From the NCBI RefSeq assembly GCF_020381325.1, contig NZ_JAGSPI010000007.1, forward strand, positions 245,641 through 309,640: 64,000 bases of DNA, read 5' to 3'. Positions within the stretch are counted from its first letter, which is position 1; the number at the start of each line of letters is the position of its first letter. Of this stretch, positions 28,235 to 39,786 are shown one piece after another. The position numbers and the translations under genes are program-made. This DNA comes from Providencia vermicola (GTDB taxonomy: Bacteria > Pseudomonadota > Gammaproteobacteria > Enterobacterales > Enterobacteriaceae). The notes beneath the pieces were generated by a model, which made no database searches, had not been told where the DNA came from, and saw only the letters and a list, made by a program, of their open reading frames with translations.

Positions 28235-29265
28235 TGACGCGTATTTACCCTGAACAGTTGGCCTCTTCGTTACAAGAGTCTCTAAGAGGCCGCTATTTAA
28301 TTTGGGGCAATGAGCCCCTTCTTCTTCAAGAAAGTCAGGATGCGATTCGTAAAGCTGCTATTGAGCAGGGGTTCGAAGAGCATTTTACTTTCGCCCTTGA
28401 GCAAAACACGGATTGGGATGAAATTTTTAGCTTGTGTCAAGCACTGAGCTTATTCGCCAGCCGTCAAACACTCACTTTACTGCTTCCCGAAAATGGCCCA
28501 AATGCGGCAATGGCGGAAAAATTAAACCAGCTTTCTCAGTTATTGCACGCCGATTTACTGTTGGTGCTGCGTGGGCATAAGTTAACCAAAGCCCAAGAAA
28601 ACAGTGCTTGGTTTAAAGCTATTAGCCAAGATGCGGTTTATGTAAGCTGTTTAACGCCTGAATACCAACGCTTGCCTCAATGGGTGTCTAAGCGCGCATA
28701 CAATATGCGGTTATCCCTCGAAGCTGAAGCGAACCAATTGCTTTGCTATTGTTATGAAGGGAATTTATTGGGGTTAGCTCAAGCTCTTGAACGACTTTCA
28801 TTACTCTACCCCGATGGCAAATTGACCTACCCACGAGTTGAAAGCGCGGTGAATGATTCCGCACATTTCACCCCTTTTCATTGGGTTGATGCCCTATTAG
28901 CGGGGAAATCTCGCCGCTCATGGCATATTCTTGAGCAACTTCAACATGAAGATGTTGAGCCTGTTATTTTATTGCGCTCAATCCAACGAGAACTAATGCT
29001 GTTGATCACCTTAAAACGCCAATCAGCGACTACATCTTTAAAAATCTTATTTGACCAACACAAGGTCTGGCAGAACCGCCGTGGCGTGATGACTGAAGCC
29101 TTGCAGCGTTTAAGTTTGCATCAATTACAATCTGCACTCATGTTATTAACTCAAGCAGAAATTCACATTAAACAAGACTTTAGCCATTCTGCATGGCCCG
29201 ATCTTCAATCCCTGTCTATGTTGCTATGTGGCAAATCATTTGCAGAGAATTTTATTCATGGTTAA
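28234..29265 (+). CDS. holA: DNA polymerase III delta subunit HolA
   Basis: 343 residues, as in E. coli. The N-terminal segment [13 protein letters not shown] and [16 protein letters not shown] are family hallmarks. Three AAA-like/collar domains follow. It opens the beta clamp within the clamp loader. It overlaps lptE by one base and nadD by eight bases. Confidence 0.96.
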   Translation: MTRIYPEQLASSLQESLRGRYLIWGNEPLLLQESQDAIRKAAIEQGFEEHFTFALEQNTDWDEIFSLCQALSLFASRQTLTLLLPENGPNAAMAEKLNQLSQLLHADLLLVLRGHKLTKAQENSAWFKAISQDAVYVSCLTPEYQRLPQWVSKRAYNMRLSLEAEANQLLCYCYEGNLLGLAQALERLSLLYPDGKLTYPRVESAVNDSAHFTPFHWVDALLAGKSRRSWHILEQLQHEDVEPVILLRSIQRELMLLITLKRQSATTSLKILFDQHKVWQNRRGVMTEALQRLSLHQLQSALMLLTQAEIHIKQDFSHSAWPDLQSLSMLLCGKSFAENFIHG

Positions 29266-29932
29266 TCAGCGCGCTTTTCAAAAAAAGAATACGGGTCTGC
29301 AAGCCTTATTTGGCGGAACATTCGACCCAATCCACTATGGTCATTTGCGCCCTGTTCAAGCACTCGCAAAGCAAGTTGGGTTACAAAAGGTTCTTTTGCT
29401 ACCAAACCACGTTCCGCCTCATCGCCCGCAGCCTGAAGCAAGCCCATCCCAACGATTAGAAATGGTAAAATTAGCCATTCAAGGTAATCCGTTATTTACT
29501 ATTGATACACGGGAACTCGAAAAAAATTCGCCATCTTATACCATTGAAACACTGACAGAGTTACGCCAAGAAAGGGGCTCGACGCAACCTTTAGCGTTTA
29601 TTATTGGGCAAGACTCGTTGCTTTCCATTAATACCTGGTACGGGTGGGATAAAATATTAGATAACTGCCATTTATTGGTTTGTTCACGCCCAGGGTATGC
29701 AACACAATTTACTGACCCGAAAATGCAAGCGTGGCTTTCACAACATAAAACAGCCCAGCCTGAAAAATTGCGCAGTACACCCCACGGTTATATTTTTTTA
29801 GGGGATACACCTCTTATTAATATTTCCGCTACAGAGATACGCCAAAAATTAATTGCAGGTGATAGCTGCCGTGATTTAATTCCTGAAGCTGTTTTACAGT
29901 ATATTCACCAACAAGGTCTTTACCAACGATAA
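29258..29932 (+). CDS. nadD: Nicotinate-nucleotide adenylyltransferase NadD
   Basis: 224 residues from ATG at 29258; the upstream GTG at 29228 is deeper within holA and less likely. The nucleotidyltransferase motif [11 protein letters not shown] lies near residues 18-28, and the C-terminal ISATEIR matches the family. It converts nicotinate mononucleotide to deamido-NAD. It overlaps the end of holA. The E. coli neighbour cobC is not present after it. Confidence 0.96.
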   Translation: MVNQRAFQKKNTGLQALFGGTFDPIHYGHLRPVQALAKQVGLQKVLLLPNHVPPHRPQPEASPSQRLEMVKLAIQGNPLFTIDTRELEKNSPSYTIETLTELRQERGSTQPLAFIIGQDSLLSINTWYGWDKILDNCHLLVCSRPGYATQFTDPKMQAWLSQHKTAQPEKLRSTPHGYIFLGDTPLINISATEIRQKLIAGDSCRDLIPEAVLQYIHQQGLYQR

Positions 29933-30654
29933 GGCCTTTCTCTTAATACATTACAGTTAGGGTATGGCGCAAAGAAATATTGTTCCTTAAGATAGTCATC
30001 GGGATATTGCTGTAACAATTGCTGCATCATCATTAATGGCCGATTAATGGGCAAATGACCTTCTCGATAATCATTGATTAACCACAACAATCGTTTTTTC
30101 TCGTCTTGCGTTGCTTTATGTTTAAAATAGCCTTGCATATGGCTAAGTGCATTTACTTGAATATTTTTAGGCGCTACGGTTGCAAATATTTCCATTAAGC
30201 ACGCTTTATATTGATTAAAAAATAACGTCAAATTACTGCCTTTACGAATAGTCGCCACTAGGCGGCCTGTTAATTGATACCCCACAGGGGAGTACGCCAT
30301 AATCAAATATTTATGACGACTATGAAATTGAATTATTTCATGATGAGTTAACCGCTGTTGCAAATATTCAAGCCGTTGCAAGGTATACAATTGCGTTAAA
30401 AAAGCATCCCAATAGTCTATATCTTGCAATTTATCTCCCGTTAAAATAGGTATATTCGCAGGAAATAACCCGACTAATTCGGATAGATTCGATAATGAAC
30501 AGACCACTCCCAGCGCCCCCACTGTACAAGAAACACTCGATAGATTAGTTATGGATTCCACAATAGGAGCGATGTCATCCTGTATTTCTATCGGGAGGTG
30601 ATTAATCCCTTCAAAAATAAAAACTTGGGGCTTAATTATTTGCACTCTGTTCAT
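29920..30654 (-). CDS. YbgA-like DUF1722 protein
   Basis: 244 residues. Residues about 95-235 match the DUF1722/YbgA pattern: [24 protein letters not shown], then [30 protein letters not shown]. The ~90 residues before this are longer than in E. coli YbgA (169 aa) and contain [15 protein letters not shown]; they might be a reduced DUF523-like region. The function is unknown; YbgA is linked to photolyase genes in E. coli, which are absent here. It is convergent with nadD (stops overlap by 13 bases) and divergent from rsfS. Confidence 0.78.
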   Translation of the reverse strand: MNRVQIIKPQVFIFEGINHLPIEIQDDIAPIVESITNLSSVSCTVGALGVVCSLSNLSELVGLFPANIPILTGDKLQDIDYWDAFLTQLYTLQRLEYLQQRLTHHEIIQFHSRHKYLIMAYSPVGYQLTGRLVATIRKGSNLTLFFNQYKACLMEIFATVAPKNIQVNALSHMQGYFKHKATQDEKKRLLWLINDYREGHLPINRPLMMMQQLLQQYPDDYLKEQYFFAPYPNCNVLRERPYRW

Positions 30655-30920
30655 CCCATTCTAAAATATTTGTTAGGGTAAAATTTCTTTTGTTATTTTG
30701 TAAAGTTAACACAAACTTCTTGCCCAAATGAGCAGATATCCCTATAAATTTCACTTCAAAATGAATAAAAAAGAATTTAGCCGATTTTTCTTAAAATCTA
30801 GGGTAAAATGACTCTGCTGAAAATGAGTCTAATTCGTTTATTGGCAGCAAACTATTTGTCTATAAACTACAAACAGTATTTAACATCATATTCTGTTTGT
30901 TTGAATAAAAGGTGAACCTT
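30655..30920. other. Divergent promoter region, ybgA-like and rsfS
   Basis: 266 AT-rich bases between divergent genes. It should contain the promoter of the rsfS-rlmH-mrdA cluster. No operator or strong hairpin was recognised. Confidence 0.4.
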
Positions 30921-31238
30921 TTGCAAGGAACTGAACTCCAAAAATTTATTATCGAAAGTCTCGATGATGCGAAAGCCGAAGATATCATCACTATCGATGT
31001 TCAAGGGAAATCAAGTATTACCGATCAGATGATCATTTGTACAGGAACCTCAAGCCGCCATTTAATGTCCGTTGCTGACAGGTTGATTGATGCTTGCCGT
31101 AAAAACGGGTTAATGCCGTTAGGTGTTGAAGGGCAAGGAATTTCTGATTGGATTGTTGTTGATCTTGGCGATGCCATCGTTCACATCATGCAAGATGAAA
31201 GTCGCCGTATGTATGAATTAGAAAAACTCTGGAGCTGA
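30921..31238 (+). CDS. rsfS: Ribosomal silencing factor RsfS
   Basis: 105 residues from TTG at 30921, matching the E. coli length; a GTG at 30912 would add three residues and overlaps the AAAGGTG ribosome-binding site. Highly conserved: [21 protein letters not shown] and [15 protein letters not shown] (given in part). It binds uL14 and blocks subunit joining under starvation. It is followed by rlmH after two bases. Confidence 0.95.
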   Translation: MQGTELQKFIIESLDDAKAEDIITIDVQGKSSITDQMIICTGTSSRHLMSVADRLIDACRKNGLMPLGVEGQGISDWIVVDLGDAIVHIMQDESRRMYELEKLWS

Positions 31239-31240
31239 GG

Positions 31241-31711
31241 TTGAAATTACAGCTCATCGCCGTTGGAACAAAAATGCCGGACTGGGTTCAGACCGGCTTT
31301 ATGGATTATCTCCACCGATTTCCTAAAGATATGCCGTTTGAACTAACGGAAATTCCAGCAGGAAAACGTGGAAAAAATGCTGATATCAAGCGTATTTTGG
31401 AAAAAGAAGGCGAGTTAATGCTTGCCGCAGTAGGGAAAGGTAATCGAATTGTCACACTGGATATTCCAGGTGACCGCTGGGACACGCCCAAACTTGCTGT
31501 CCAACTTGATAAATGGAAACAAGATGGTCGAAATGTCAGCTTGTTGATTGGTGGCCCCGAAGGCCTTGCCCCTGCTTGCAAAGAAGCAGCGGAGCAAAGT
31601 TGGTCATTGTCACCACTTACGCTACCGCACCCTTTAGTTCGAGTCCTTGTTGCCGAAAGTCTTTATCGGGCATGGAGTATTACGACTAACCACCCTTACC
31701 ACCGGGAATAG
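31241..31711 (+). CDS. rlmH: 23S rRNA pseudouridine-1915 N3-methyltransferase RlmH
   Basis: 156 residues, TTG start. It is a small SPOUT methyltransferase with [10 protein letters not shown] and [20 protein letters not shown] (in part) forming the SAM knot. It methylates pseudouridine 1915 in helix 69 of 23S rRNA on 70S ribosomes. It lies between rsfS and mrdA as in E. coli. Confidence 0.97.
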   Translation: MKLQLIAVGTKMPDWVQTGFMDYLHRFPKDMPFELTEIPAGKRGKNADIKRILEKEGELMLAAVGKGNRIVTLDIPGDRWDTPKLAVQLDKWKQDGRNVSLLIGGPEGLAPACKEAAEQSWSLSPLTLPHPLVRVLVAESLYRAWSITTNHPYHRE

Positions 31712-31743
31712 TCAGGTTTGAATATGTTCAAAATGGCAATGGG

Positions 31744-33633
31744 ATGAAAACACAACGCACCCCTTTTCGCGACCATACCGCTGAATCTGTCTTATTTATT
31801 CGCCGAGCGCTTATTGCCTTTGGCGTGATTGTTATTTTGACTGCCATTCTTGTCACCAATTTGTATCATCTGCAAATTGTTCGTCATGAAGATTATCAAA
31901 CTCGTTCAAATGATAACCGAATCAAATTAGTCCCTATTGCGCCAAGCCGCGGGATTATTTATGACCGACGTGGAACACAACTTGCGCTTAACAGCACATT
32001 CTATCAGCTAGAAATCATCCCTGAAAAAGTCGATGATTTAAAAGAAACGCTGGAAAAATTACGCAATGTCGTCGATTTAACCGATGAAGATATCACCAAC
32101 TTTGAAAAAGAGCGTAAACGTTCGCGCCGTTTTACCTCTATTGCACTGAAAACTCAACTTAATGAAGTACAAGTAGCGCGCTTTGCAGTTAATCAATACC
32201 GCTTTCCTGGTTTAGAAGTCAAAAGCTACCAGCGCCGTTCTTACCCTTATGGATCCGCATTAACTCACGTGATTGGCTATGTCGCAAAAATTAACGATAA
32301 AGACGTAGAACGCTTGGATAAAGAAGGTGTATTGCCAAATTATGCTGCAAGCCACGATATTGGAAAATTAGGCATTGAACGCTTTTATGAAGATATCTTG
32401 CACGGTAAAACAGGCTATGAAGAGGTCGAGGTCAATAGCCGCGGTCGCGTGATCCGCCAATTACACGAGCAACCACCTCAAGCAGGGCGTGATATTTATC
32501 TCACTATCGACCTAGAGCTGCAAATTTATATCGAAAAACTATTAACCACCAGCCGTGCCGCTGTCGTCGTAACCGACCCTCGCAATGGAGAAATACTGGC
32601 TTTGGTATCAAACCCAAGTTATGACTCAAACTTGTTTGTTAATGGTATCTCGAACAAAGATTATCAGGCGTTGCTAAATAACCCAGATAGACCGCTTATT
32701 AACCGCACCACTCAGGGGCTCTATCCTCCTGCATCAACGGTAAAACCATTTATTTCGGTTGCTGCCCTAAGCGAAAAAGTGATCACACCGAATACCACCA
32801 TTTTTGACCCTGGTTGGTGGCAACTTCCTGGCTCAGAAAAACGTTACCGTGACTGGAAACGTTGGGGGCACGGTAAATTAAATGTCGTTAAATCTATTGT
32901 TGAATCAGCGGATACTTTCTTCTATCAAGTCGCTTATGATATGGGGATAGACCGTCTCTCTGCGTGGATGACACGTTTTGGTTTCGGAGAATATACAGGC
33001 ATTGACCTTGCGGAAGAACGTTCAGGCATCATGCCAACCCGAGAATGGAAACAAAAGCGTTATAAAAAACCCTGGTATCAAGGGGATACAATTCCTGTTG
33101 GAATAGGACAAGGCTACTGGACAGCAACGCCAATCCAAATGTCTAAAGCATTGATGACGTTAATCAATGATGGCCAAGTCAAAACCCCTCACCTGCTGTA
33201 TGGCACGAAACTAGGTAACGCAATGGTGCCTTATGAAGATAAGGAAACCAAGCAAATTGGCGACATTCATTCGGGATATTGGGAACTGGCTAAACACGGT
33301 ATGTATGGTGTCGCAAATGCGCCGAACGGTACGGGTCGACGCAGCTTTATTGGTACCCCCTATAAAGTGGCTGCCAAATCAGGAACAGCACAGGTTTTCA
33401 GCTATGAAACCTATAATGCGAGTAAATTGGCAGAACATTTACGTGACCACAAATTAATGATTGCTTATGCACCTTATGATAAGCCAACAATTGCTGTCGC
33501 GATTATTTTAGAAAACGGCGGTGCAGGTCCAGCAGTTGGTGATATTGTTCGCCAAATATTTGACCATGTCCTGCTTGGCGATAACCGAACTGAAGTTGTC
33601 TCATCAGCAGCTGGTGTGGGGGAAGATCGCTAA
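31744..33633 (+). CDS. mrdA: Penicillin-binding protein 2 (peptidoglycan transpeptidase MrdA)
   Basis: 629 residues. One N-terminal membrane anchor (~20-45) and a pedestal domain precede the transpeptidase domain. The active-site STVK is near residue 331, SAD near 387 and KSGTAQ near 545. It is the monofunctional class B PBP of the elongasome and cross-links lateral wall with RodA. It lies 39 bases before mrdB. Confidence 0.97.
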   Translation: MKTQRTPFRDHTAESVLFIRRALIAFGVIVILTAILVTNLYHLQIVRHEDYQTRSNDNRIKLVPIAPSRGIIYDRRGTQLALNSTFYQLEIIPEKVDDLKETLEKLRNVVDLTDEDITNFEKERKRSRRFTSIALKTQLNEVQVARFAVNQYRFPGLEVKSYQRRSYPYGSALTHVIGYVAKINDKDVERLDKEGVLPNYAASHDIGKLGIERFYEDILHGKTGYEEVEVNSRGRVIRQLHEQPPQAGRDIYLTIDLELQIYIEKLLTTSRAAVVVTDPRNGEILALVSNPSYDSNLFVNGISNKDYQALLNNPDRPLINRTTQGLYPPASTVKPFISVAALSEKVITPNTTIFDPGWWQLPGSEKRYRDWKRWGHGKLNVVKSIVESADTFFYQVAYDMGIDRLSAWMTRFGFGEYTGIDLAEERSGIMPTREWKQKRYKKPWYQGDTIPVGIGQGYWTATPIQMSKALMTLINDGQVKTPHLLYGTKLGNAMVPYEDKETKQIGDIHSGYWELAKHGMYGVANAPNGTGRRSFIGTPYKVAAKSGTAQVFSYETYNASKLAEHLRDHKLMIAYAPYDKPTIAVAIILENGGAGPAVGDIVRQIFDHVLLGDNRTEVVSSAAGVGEDR

Positions 33634-33672
33634 TGCGTGTTTTAAGAACCTTTTTTATGAGCAATAAAGATT

Positions 33673-34785
33673 ATGACTGACGATAAGAGAAAAAATTCAT
33701 TATCAACGCGTCTGCACATAGATGTACCTATGTTATTGATCATTATTGCATTACTTGCTTACAGTGCGTTTATCATGTGGAGCGCTAGTGGGCAAGACCC
33801 TGAAATGATGGAAAGAAAACTTGGGCAAATCGCCACAGGTTTTATTGTCATGATTGTAATGGCACAAATTCCACCTCGGATGTATGAAAGTTGGGCGCCG
33901 CACTTATTTATTTTTTGCGTAATTTTACTGATTTTTGTAGATGTGTTCGGGCAAATAAGTAAAGGGGCTCAACGTTGGTTAGATTTAGGCTTTGTTCGTT
34001 TTCAGCCATCTGAAATCGCCAAAATAGCCGTTCCTCTGATGGTAGCGCGCTATATGAACCGTGATTCATGCCCACCTTCATTTAAAAATACGCTGATTGC
34101 CTTAGTACTGATTTTTGTTCCAACACTACTCGTTGCCGCACAACCTGATCTTGGAACCTCTATTTTAGTCGCGGCTTCAGGGCTGTTTGTTCTCTTTCTT
34201 GCAGGGATGAGCTGGCGGCTTATCGCCGTTGCAGGCATCGCACTTGCCGCCTTTATTCCGCTGTTATGGTTCTTCTTGATGCATGGTTATCAAAGAGCTC
34301 GAGTGATGATGCTACTCGATCCTGAAACAGACCCGTTAGGCGCTGGCTACCATATCATTCAATCTAAAATCGCCATTGGCTCTGGTGGGCTCATGGGCAA
34401 AGGTTGGTTACATGGAACGCAATCTCAACTGGAGTTCTTACCCGAAAGGCATACCGACTTTATTTTTGCTGTACTCGCAGAAGAATTGGGTTTGGTTGGT
34501 GTTCTTATTCTTTTAGGGCTCTATATACTGCTGATTATTCGTGGGCTGTATATCGCCGCGAGTGCACAGAATACGTTTGGCCGAGTGATGGTTGGCGGTT
34601 TGATCTTAATCCTTTTTGTTTATGTATTTGTTAATATCGGCATGGTAAGTGGTATATTACCCGTTGTTGGCGTTCCCCTCCCCTTGGTGAGTTATGGGGG
34701 GTCTGCCTTAATTGTATTAATGGCTGGGTTCGGTATTATCATGTCGATACATACACACCGAAAATTTCTATCCAAAAGTTTATAA
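33673..34785 (+). CDS. mrdB: Peptidoglycan glycosyltransferase RodA (MrdB)
   Basis: 370 residues, about ten membrane helices, SEDS family. Signatures include [17 protein letters not shown] (~99-115), QPDLGTSI and [10 protein letters not shown], and the C-terminal [14 protein letters not shown]. It polymerises lipid II in the elongasome with PBP2. The stop is one base before the upstream rlpA ATG. Confidence 0.97.
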   Translation: MTDDKRKNSLSTRLHIDVPMLLIIIALLAYSAFIMWSASGQDPEMMERKLGQIATGFIVMIVMAQIPPRMYESWAPHLFIFCVILLIFVDVFGQISKGAQRWLDLGFVRFQPSEIAKIAVPLMVARYMNRDSCPPSFKNTLIALVLIFVPTLLVAAQPDLGTSILVAASGLFVLFLAGMSWRLIAVAGIALAAFIPLLWFFLMHGYQRARVMMLLDPETDPLGAGYHIIQSKIAIGSGGLMGKGWLHGTQSQLEFLPERHTDFIFAVLAEELGLVGVLILLGLYILLIIRGLYIAASAQNTFGRVMVGGLILILFVYVFVNIGMVSGILPVVGVPLPLVSYGGSALIVLMAGFGIIMSIHTHRKFLSKSL

Positions 34786-34798
34786 AATGAGGCTTAGT

Positions 34799-35776
34799 AT
34801 GCGTTTACAATGGATAATGCTTGGCATCACTGCCGCGCTACTCAGTGGCTGTGTGACAGAAGACGTTAAGCAGGCACCGAAAGTGCCCACTAATGTGCCA
34901 ACACAAGATGTATTAGGCGCAGAGCCTCATTATGAGCCATATCATCCGACGGCAAATACCGACTATTCCCGTAATGGGCAACAATATCAAATTGTTCGCG
35001 ATCCAGCTCAGTTTTCACAAGTGGGTTATGCATCAATTTACGGTGCTGAATCAACTGGCAATATGACTGCAATTGGTGAGCGCGTAAACCCCGTTGAATT
35101 AACGGCTGCACATCCTACATTACCAATCCCAAGCTATGTTCGCATTACCAATATGATGAATGGCCGTATGATGGTCGTTCGTGTTAATGACCGTGGCCCT
35201 TACGTCCCTGGTAAAAGTATTGCAGTTTCCCGCGCAACGGCAGATCGCTTAAATTTAATGCCGACAACAAAAATCAAAATTGATGCCATTTCAGTTGCAC
35301 AAGATGGCAGTTTATCTGGTGCTGGTACCGTTGGCTCCAACTTTGTCAAACAGAGCTATGCCCTGCCAGGACGTCCACAATTAGGTTCAGGCCCAATGGG
35401 CACACCTGTAATGGAAAATTTACCAACGCCAGAAAATACACTACCTGTTCAACAACCTAAAGAGCCAATGCAGCCCACCATGCCTGACATGAGCCTGCAA
35501 ACACCAACGCCTACACCTGCGCCTCAAGCTGCGAGTGAGGAAGCGGTACCTGAACGCGGCTTTCTAGTTCAAGCAGGGGCAATTAGCAGCCAAACCAATG
35601 CACAATCGATGCTAAATGAATTAAAAACCCAGTTTAATGTGCCTGGTCGTCTCCAACCTTACAATGGAATTTACCGCGTACAATTAGGGCCATTTACTAC
35701 AAGGCAGCAAGCTGTTGAGGTTCAAGGACGTTTGCAGTCCGAACGCAACCAAGCTTCGATGGTTGTCGCACCTTAA
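34799..35776 (+). CDS. rlpA: Septal-ring lytic transglycosylase lipoprotein RlpA
   Basis: 325 residues from ATG at 34799 (an in-frame ATG at 34787 adds four). The lipobox LLSGC is at about residue 18. A double-psi beta-barrel domain (~75-165) has the catalytic-type NDRGPY motif. A Pro/Thr/Gln-rich linker (~200-245) and a SPOR domain (~250-325) follow. It cleaves naked glycan strands at the septum in Pseudomonas; activity in enterobacteria is less clear. Confidence 0.93.
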   Translation: MRLQWIMLGITAALLSGCVTEDVKQAPKVPTNVPTQDVLGAEPHYEPYHPTANTDYSRNGQQYQIVRDPAQFSQVGYASIYGAESTGNMTAIGERVNPVELTAAHPTLPIPSYVRITNMMNGRMMVVRVNDRGPYVPGKSIAVSRATADRLNLMPTTKIKIDAISVAQDGSLSGAGTVGSNFVKQSYALPGRPQLGSGPMGTPVMENLPTPENTLPVQQPKEPMQPTMPDMSLQTPTPTPAPQAASEEAVPERGFLVQAGAISSQTNAQSMLNELKTQFNVPGRLQPYNGIYRVQLGPFTTRQQAVEVQGRLQSERNQASMVVAP

Positions 35777-35943
35777 GGCTTCAAATATGTGAAGAGGAAA
35801 GAGATAACACCACTTCACATATGAAAAAGATAAAATGCAATAAAATGATTGGCGCAATGTAAAAGGGGCTTTTTTGTTCATACTCTCTTTTGCTACACTG
35901 CGCCTCCTTGTGTTAACCGAATTTCGGATGTAATGGTACAACC

Positions 35944-37155
35944 ATGAATAATGTCGCTCCATCACGTATTGTGCGTCACACAGTGCTGGGTTCTGCACTG
36001 CTGCTTTTGACTGCCAATATTGCAACTGCTAATGAAACTTTTCCAAATACCTCAATTCCTGCGGCACCACCAATTGATGCAGAAGCTTATATTCTGATTG
36101 ATTATAATTCAGGAAAAGTCCTCGCTGAAAGTAATGCAGATCAGCGCCGTGATCCTGCTAGTTTAACCAAAATGATGACGAGCTACGTGATTGGTCAAGC
36201 GATTAAATCAGGTAAAATTGGTGCAAATGACATGGTCACGGTAGGTGAAGATGCATGGGCAACTGGAAATCCTGTCTTTAAAGGCTCCTCACTGATGTTT
36301 TTAAAACCAGGTGATCGCGTCAGTGTTTCTCAGTTAACTCGCGGTATTAACCTGCAATCAGGTAACGATGCCTGTGTCGCGATGGCGGATCATATCGCGG
36401 GTGATCAGACCAATTTCGTTCAGCTAATGAATGGCTATGTGAATAAGCTGGGCTTGAAAAATACCCATTTCCAAACGGTTCATGGTTTGGATGCCGATGG
36501 ACAGTATAGTTCAGCACGAGATATGGCTCTGATTGGCCAAGCACTCGTACGTGACGTCCCTGAAGAATATGCTATCTACAAAGAAAAAGAGTTTACCTTC
36601 AATAATATCCGCCAAACAAACCGTAATGGCTTGTTATGGGATAAGAGCCTCGCAGTTGATGGGATCAAAACAGGTCACACGAATGCTGCAGGGTACAACC
36701 TAGTTGCCTCAGCAACTGAAGGTGACATGCGTTTAATTTCTGTCGTTATGGGCGGCAAAAGTAGCAAAGGTCGTGATGCAGAAAGTAAAAAATTATTAAC
36801 TTATGGCTTCCGTTTCTATGAAACAGTAAAACCATTGCAAGCAGGGGTCGATTTTGCCAGTGCCCCCGTCTGGTTTGGCGATGAAAACGAGGTCAAACTG
36901 GGTGTTGTCGAAGACCTCTACCTGACCATACCGCGTGGTCGTTTAAAAGACTTAAAAGCCAGCTATGAATTATCCACTACAGAGCTGCAGGCCCCATTAA
37001 CAAAGGGCCAGCAAGTGGGAACAATTAGCTTCCAACTAGATGGCAAAACTATCGAGCAACACCCATTAGCGGTGCTGAAAGATGTTGAAGAAGGTGGTTT
37101 TTTCAGTCGCTTAATCGACTATATTAAACTGTTATTCCATCGCTGGTTCGGCTAA
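35944..37155 (+). CDS. dacA: D-alanyl-D-alanine carboxypeptidase PBP5 (DacA)
   Basis: 403 residues with a signal peptide (~1-29). The penicillin-binding motifs are SLTK (~73), SGN (~139) and KTG (~242). A C-terminal beta domain and a terminal amphipathic helix ([18 protein letters not shown] region) tether it to the inner membrane. It trims pentapeptide stems of peptidoglycan. It is probably transcribed from its own promoter in the 167-bp gap after rlpA. Confidence 0.96.
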   Translation: MNNVAPSRIVRHTVLGSALLLLTANIATANETFPNTSIPAAPPIDAEAYILIDYNSGKVLAESNADQRRDPASLTKMMTSYVIGQAIKSGKIGANDMVTVGEDAWATGNPVFKGSSLMFLKPGDRVSVSQLTRGINLQSGNDACVAMADHIAGDQTNFVQLMNGYVNKLGLKNTHFQTVHGLDADGQYSSARDMALIGQALVRDVPEEYAIYKEKEFTFNNIRQTNRNGLLWDKSLAVDGIKTGHTNAAGYNLVASATEGDMRLISVVMGGKSSKGRDAESKKLLTYGFRFYETVKPLQAGVDFASAPVWFGDENEVKLGVVEDLYLTIPRGRLKDLKASYELSTTELQAPLTKGQQVGTISFQLDGKTIEQHPLAVLKDVEEGGFFSRLIDYIKLLFHRWFG

Positions 37156-37291
37156 CCCTTGAAACGAAAATAAGTCATCCCCATATAGTAAGTATCAATA
37201 TGTTTGTTGGATGAAGACAACTCATTGGCTGGTTTGATACCAGCCAATCTTTTTCAACCAGCGACACAATTTTAAAAAATTAGGAGTGCCC

Positions 37292-37555
37292 ATGAAAACG
37301 AAATTAGGTGAACTGCTTGAGTTCCCATGTCCATTAACTTACAAAGTAATGGGCTTGGCACAGCCTGAACTGGTTGATCAAGTGATTGAAGTGGTTCAAC
37401 GCCACGCACCGGGTGATTATGCCCCTGACGTCAAACCAAGCAGCAAAGGTAATTATCACTCAGTGTCGATTACCATTAATGCCACCCATATTGAACAAGT
37501 TGAAACCTTGTATAGTGAATTAGGTGCATTAGAATTAGTGAAAGTTGTTCTTTAA
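37292..37555 (+). CDS. ybeD: YbeD family protein (DUF493)
   Basis: 87 residues from ATG at 37292, with AGGAG six bases before. A conserved small ACT-like ferredoxin fold: [20 protein letters not shown] near the start and a C-terminal LELVKVVL strand. It lies between dacA and lipB in enterobacteria and is suspected to influence lipoate metabolism, unproven. A terminator follows. Confidence 0.93.
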   Translation: MKTKLGELLEFPCPLTYKVMGLAQPELVDQVIEVVQRHAPGDYAPDVKPSSKGNYHSVSITINATHIEQVETLYSELGALELVKVVL

Positions 37556-37569
37556 TGAACGCTTAACTG

Positions 37570-37606
37570 AAAAGCCGAATAGTGTGACTGCTGTTCGGCT
37601 TTTTTG
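37570..37606 (+). terminator. Terminator after ybeD
   Basis: AAAAGCCGAA pairs with TTCGGCTTTT around a 14-base loop, followed by a T run. Confidence 0.9.
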
Positions 37607-37707
37607 TTTTATGGGGTAGATAAATAACAAATTAATAACAAAGCAAACTGGAGATATACTTTTTGCGGAGTTATACTGCCCTCATTTGAACCGTTGGACA
37701 CAAAATT

Positions 37708-38337
37708 TTGTCAGACAGAAGCATCATCATTCGCCAACTTGGCCATGCACCTTATCAAACGGTTTCTGATGCCATGCACCAATTTACTGAGTGTCGCACC
37801 GCAAAAACCCTTGATGAAATTTGGCTTGTTGAGCACCCGCGTGTTTTCACTCAGGGGCAAGCAGGGAAAGCTGAACATGTTTTAGCTCCTGGAGATATCC
37901 CTGTTATTCAAAGCGATAGAGGCGGCCAAGTCACCTATCATGGCCCTGGCCAGCAAGTCATGTATGTCATGCTTGATTTAAAGCGTAATAAAATTGGCGT
38001 GCGTGAACTCGTCACCGCACTGGAAAACACAGTGGTAAATACCCTAGCCCATTTTAATATTGAAGCTTACCCTCGCCCTGATGCCCCTGGTGTTTATGTT
38101 AATGGGGAAAAAATTTGCTCTCTTGGATTACGTATTCGCCAAGGTTGCTCATTCCACGGGTTAGCATTAAATATTGATATGGATCTTGAGCCGTTTAACC
38201 GTATAAACCCGTGTGGTTACAGTGAGTTGAGAATGACTCAAGTCTGTGATCTCGCCCCCAAAGTGTCATTATCTGATGTTCAGCCTGTGCTAATTAGCCA
38301 ATTCTGTGACACACTGGGATTTCATATTGTTCAATAA
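37708..38337 (+). CDS. lipB: Octanoyl-ACP:protein N-octanoyltransferase LipB
   Basis: 209 residues from TTG at 37708, a non-ATG start as in E. coli lipB. Family motifs include [12 protein letters not shown] (~72-83), and [16 protein letters not shown] followed by INPCGY, containing the catalytic Lys/Cys region. It transfers octanoate from ACP to lipoyl domains for LipA. Confidence 0.96.
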   Translation: MSDRSIIIRQLGHAPYQTVSDAMHQFTECRTAKTLDEIWLVEHPRVFTQGQAGKAEHVLAPGDIPVIQSDRGGQVTYHGPGQQVMYVMLDLKRNKIGVRELVTALENTVVNTLAHFNIEAYPRPDAPGVYVNGEKICSLGLRIRQGCSFHGLALNIDMDLEPFNRINPCGYSELRMTQVCDLAPKVSLSDVQPVLISQFCDTLGFHIVQ

Positions 38338-38460
38338 TAATGCTATAATTTTTTAACATTTTTAAAAAATTTTTTAATGGGTGAGTTACGGCGCTCCCTG
38401 TATTTTGTTTAGAATTAGAACTTATCCATCAGCATAAAAGATAACTGGAACCGTCATATT

Positions 38461-39426
38461 ATGAGTAAACCAATTCAGATAGAACGCGGAATTAAATATC
38501 GTGACGCCGACAAAATGGCGCTGATCCCTGTCAAAAATGTGGTGACTGAACGCGAAGAAATTCTACGCAAACCTGACTGGATGAAAATTCGGCTTCCCGC
38601 TGACTCAACACGTATACAAGGTATCAAAGCAGCGATGCGCAAAAATGGCCTTCACTCCGTATGTGAAGAAGCCTCCTGCCCAAATCTATCTGAATGCTTT
38701 AATCATGGTACAGCTACCTTTATGATCTTAGGGGCTATTTGTACCAGACGCTGTCCATTCTGTGATGTTGCCCACGGCCGTCCTAACGCTCCCGATGCAA
38801 ATGAGCCTGAAAAATTAGCGCAAACGATCAAAGACATGGCATTGCGTTATGTGGTGATCACCTCTGTTGACCGCGACGATCTACGTGATGGTGGCGCACA
38901 ACATTTTGCGGATTGTATCAGTGCTATTCGCGAGAAAAGCCCATCGATTAAAATCGAAACCCTAGTCCCCGATTTCCGTGGTCGTATGGATCGTGCATTA
39001 GAAATCTTAACGGCAACACCACCTGACGTGTTTAACCACAACCTTGAAAACGTGCCACGTGTTTATCGCCAAGTTCGCCCTGGTGCAAATTATGAATGGT
39101 CACTGAAATTACTCGAAAAATTCAAAGAAGCTCATCCTGATATCCCAACAAAATCAGGTTTAATGGTTGGCCTTGGTGAGACTAATGCTGAAATCATTGA
39201 GGTTATGCGGGATTTACGTCGCCATGGTGTAACTATGCTGACACTTGGGCAATACTTACAGCCAAGCCGTCACCATTTACCTGTAAAACGCTACGTAAGC
39301 CCTGCAGAGTTCGATGAGATGAAAGAAGAAGCGATGGCTATGGGCTTTACCCACGCAGCTTGTGGGCCTTTTGTACGCTCCTCTTATCATGCTGACTTGC
39401 AAGCTAAAGGCGAAGAAGTGAAATAA
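38461..39426 (+). CDS. lipA: Lipoyl synthase LipA
   Basis: 321 residues, as in E. coli. The auxiliary cluster motif is [12 protein letters not shown] (~68-79) and the radical-SAM motif CTRRCPFC (~94-101), with the C-terminal RSSYHA serine ligand. It inserts two sulfurs into octanoyl groups. A 123-bp AT-rich gap after lipB may hold a separate promoter. Confidence 0.98.
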   Translation: MSKPIQIERGIKYRDADKMALIPVKNVVTEREEILRKPDWMKIRLPADSTRIQGIKAAMRKNGLHSVCEEASCPNLSECFNHGTATFMILGAICTRRCPFCDVAHGRPNAPDANEPEKLAQTIKDMALRYVVITSVDRDDLRDGGAQHFADCISAIREKSPSIKIETLVPDFRGRMDRALEILTATPPDVFNHNLENVPRVYRQVRPGANYEWSLKLLEKFKEAHPDIPTKSGLMVGLGETNAEIIEVMRDLRRHGVTMLTLGQYLQPSRHHLPVKRYVSPAEFDEMKEEAMAMGFTHAACGPFVRSSYHADLQAKGEEVK

Positions 39427-39448
39427 GTATTCATTTAGTCACCTAGAG

Positions 39449-39479
39449 ACCTGATTTGGGAAACCGAGTCAGGTTTTTT
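39449..39479 (+). terminator. Terminator after lipA
   Basis: ACCTGATTTGG pairs with CCGAGTCAGGT (two G-T pairs) around GAAA, followed by TTTTTT. Confidence 0.88.
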
Positions 39480-39512
39480 ATTACCAATCATTCCTCAATT
39501 TTTTCCATAAAA

Positions 39513-39542
39513 AAACTCGCTCCAGTTAACTAGAGCGAGTTT
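39513..39542 (-). terminator. Terminator after cspE (minus strand)
   Basis: On the minus strand, AAACTCGCTC pairs with GAGCGAGTTT and is followed by TTTT. It lies 35 bases past the cspE stop. Confidence 0.88.
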
Positions 39543-39576
39543 ACAGCTGTTCGTTTCTGATTGTTAATTGTTTAAA

Positions 39577-39786
39577 TTACAGAGAGACAACGTTAACAGC
39601 AGATGGGCCTTTAGCACCTTCAGTGATTTCAAATTCAACTTTCTGGCCTTCCGCTAAGGTTTTGAAACCCTCGCTAGCAATCGCAGAAAAGTGAACAAAA
39701 ACATCTTTGCTGCCATCTTCTGGAGTGATAAAACCAAAACCTTTAGATTCGTTGAACCACTTAACGTTACCTTTAACTTTAGACAT
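39577..39786 (-). CDS. cspE: Cold-shock-domain protein CspE-like
   Basis: 69 residues from the internal ATG at 39786; the upstream in-frame extension is part of the leader. A single cold-shock OB fold has RNP1 KGFGFITP and RNP2 DVFVHFSAI. It binds single-stranded RNA/DNA and acts as an RNA chaperone or antiterminator. Its neighbourhood with lipA matches cspE of E. coli. The distinction from CspC relies on this context. Confidence 0.9.
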   Translation of the reverse strand: MSKVKGNVKWFNESKGFGFITPEDGSKDVFVHFSAIASEGFKTLAEGQKVEFEITEGAKGPSAVNVVSL

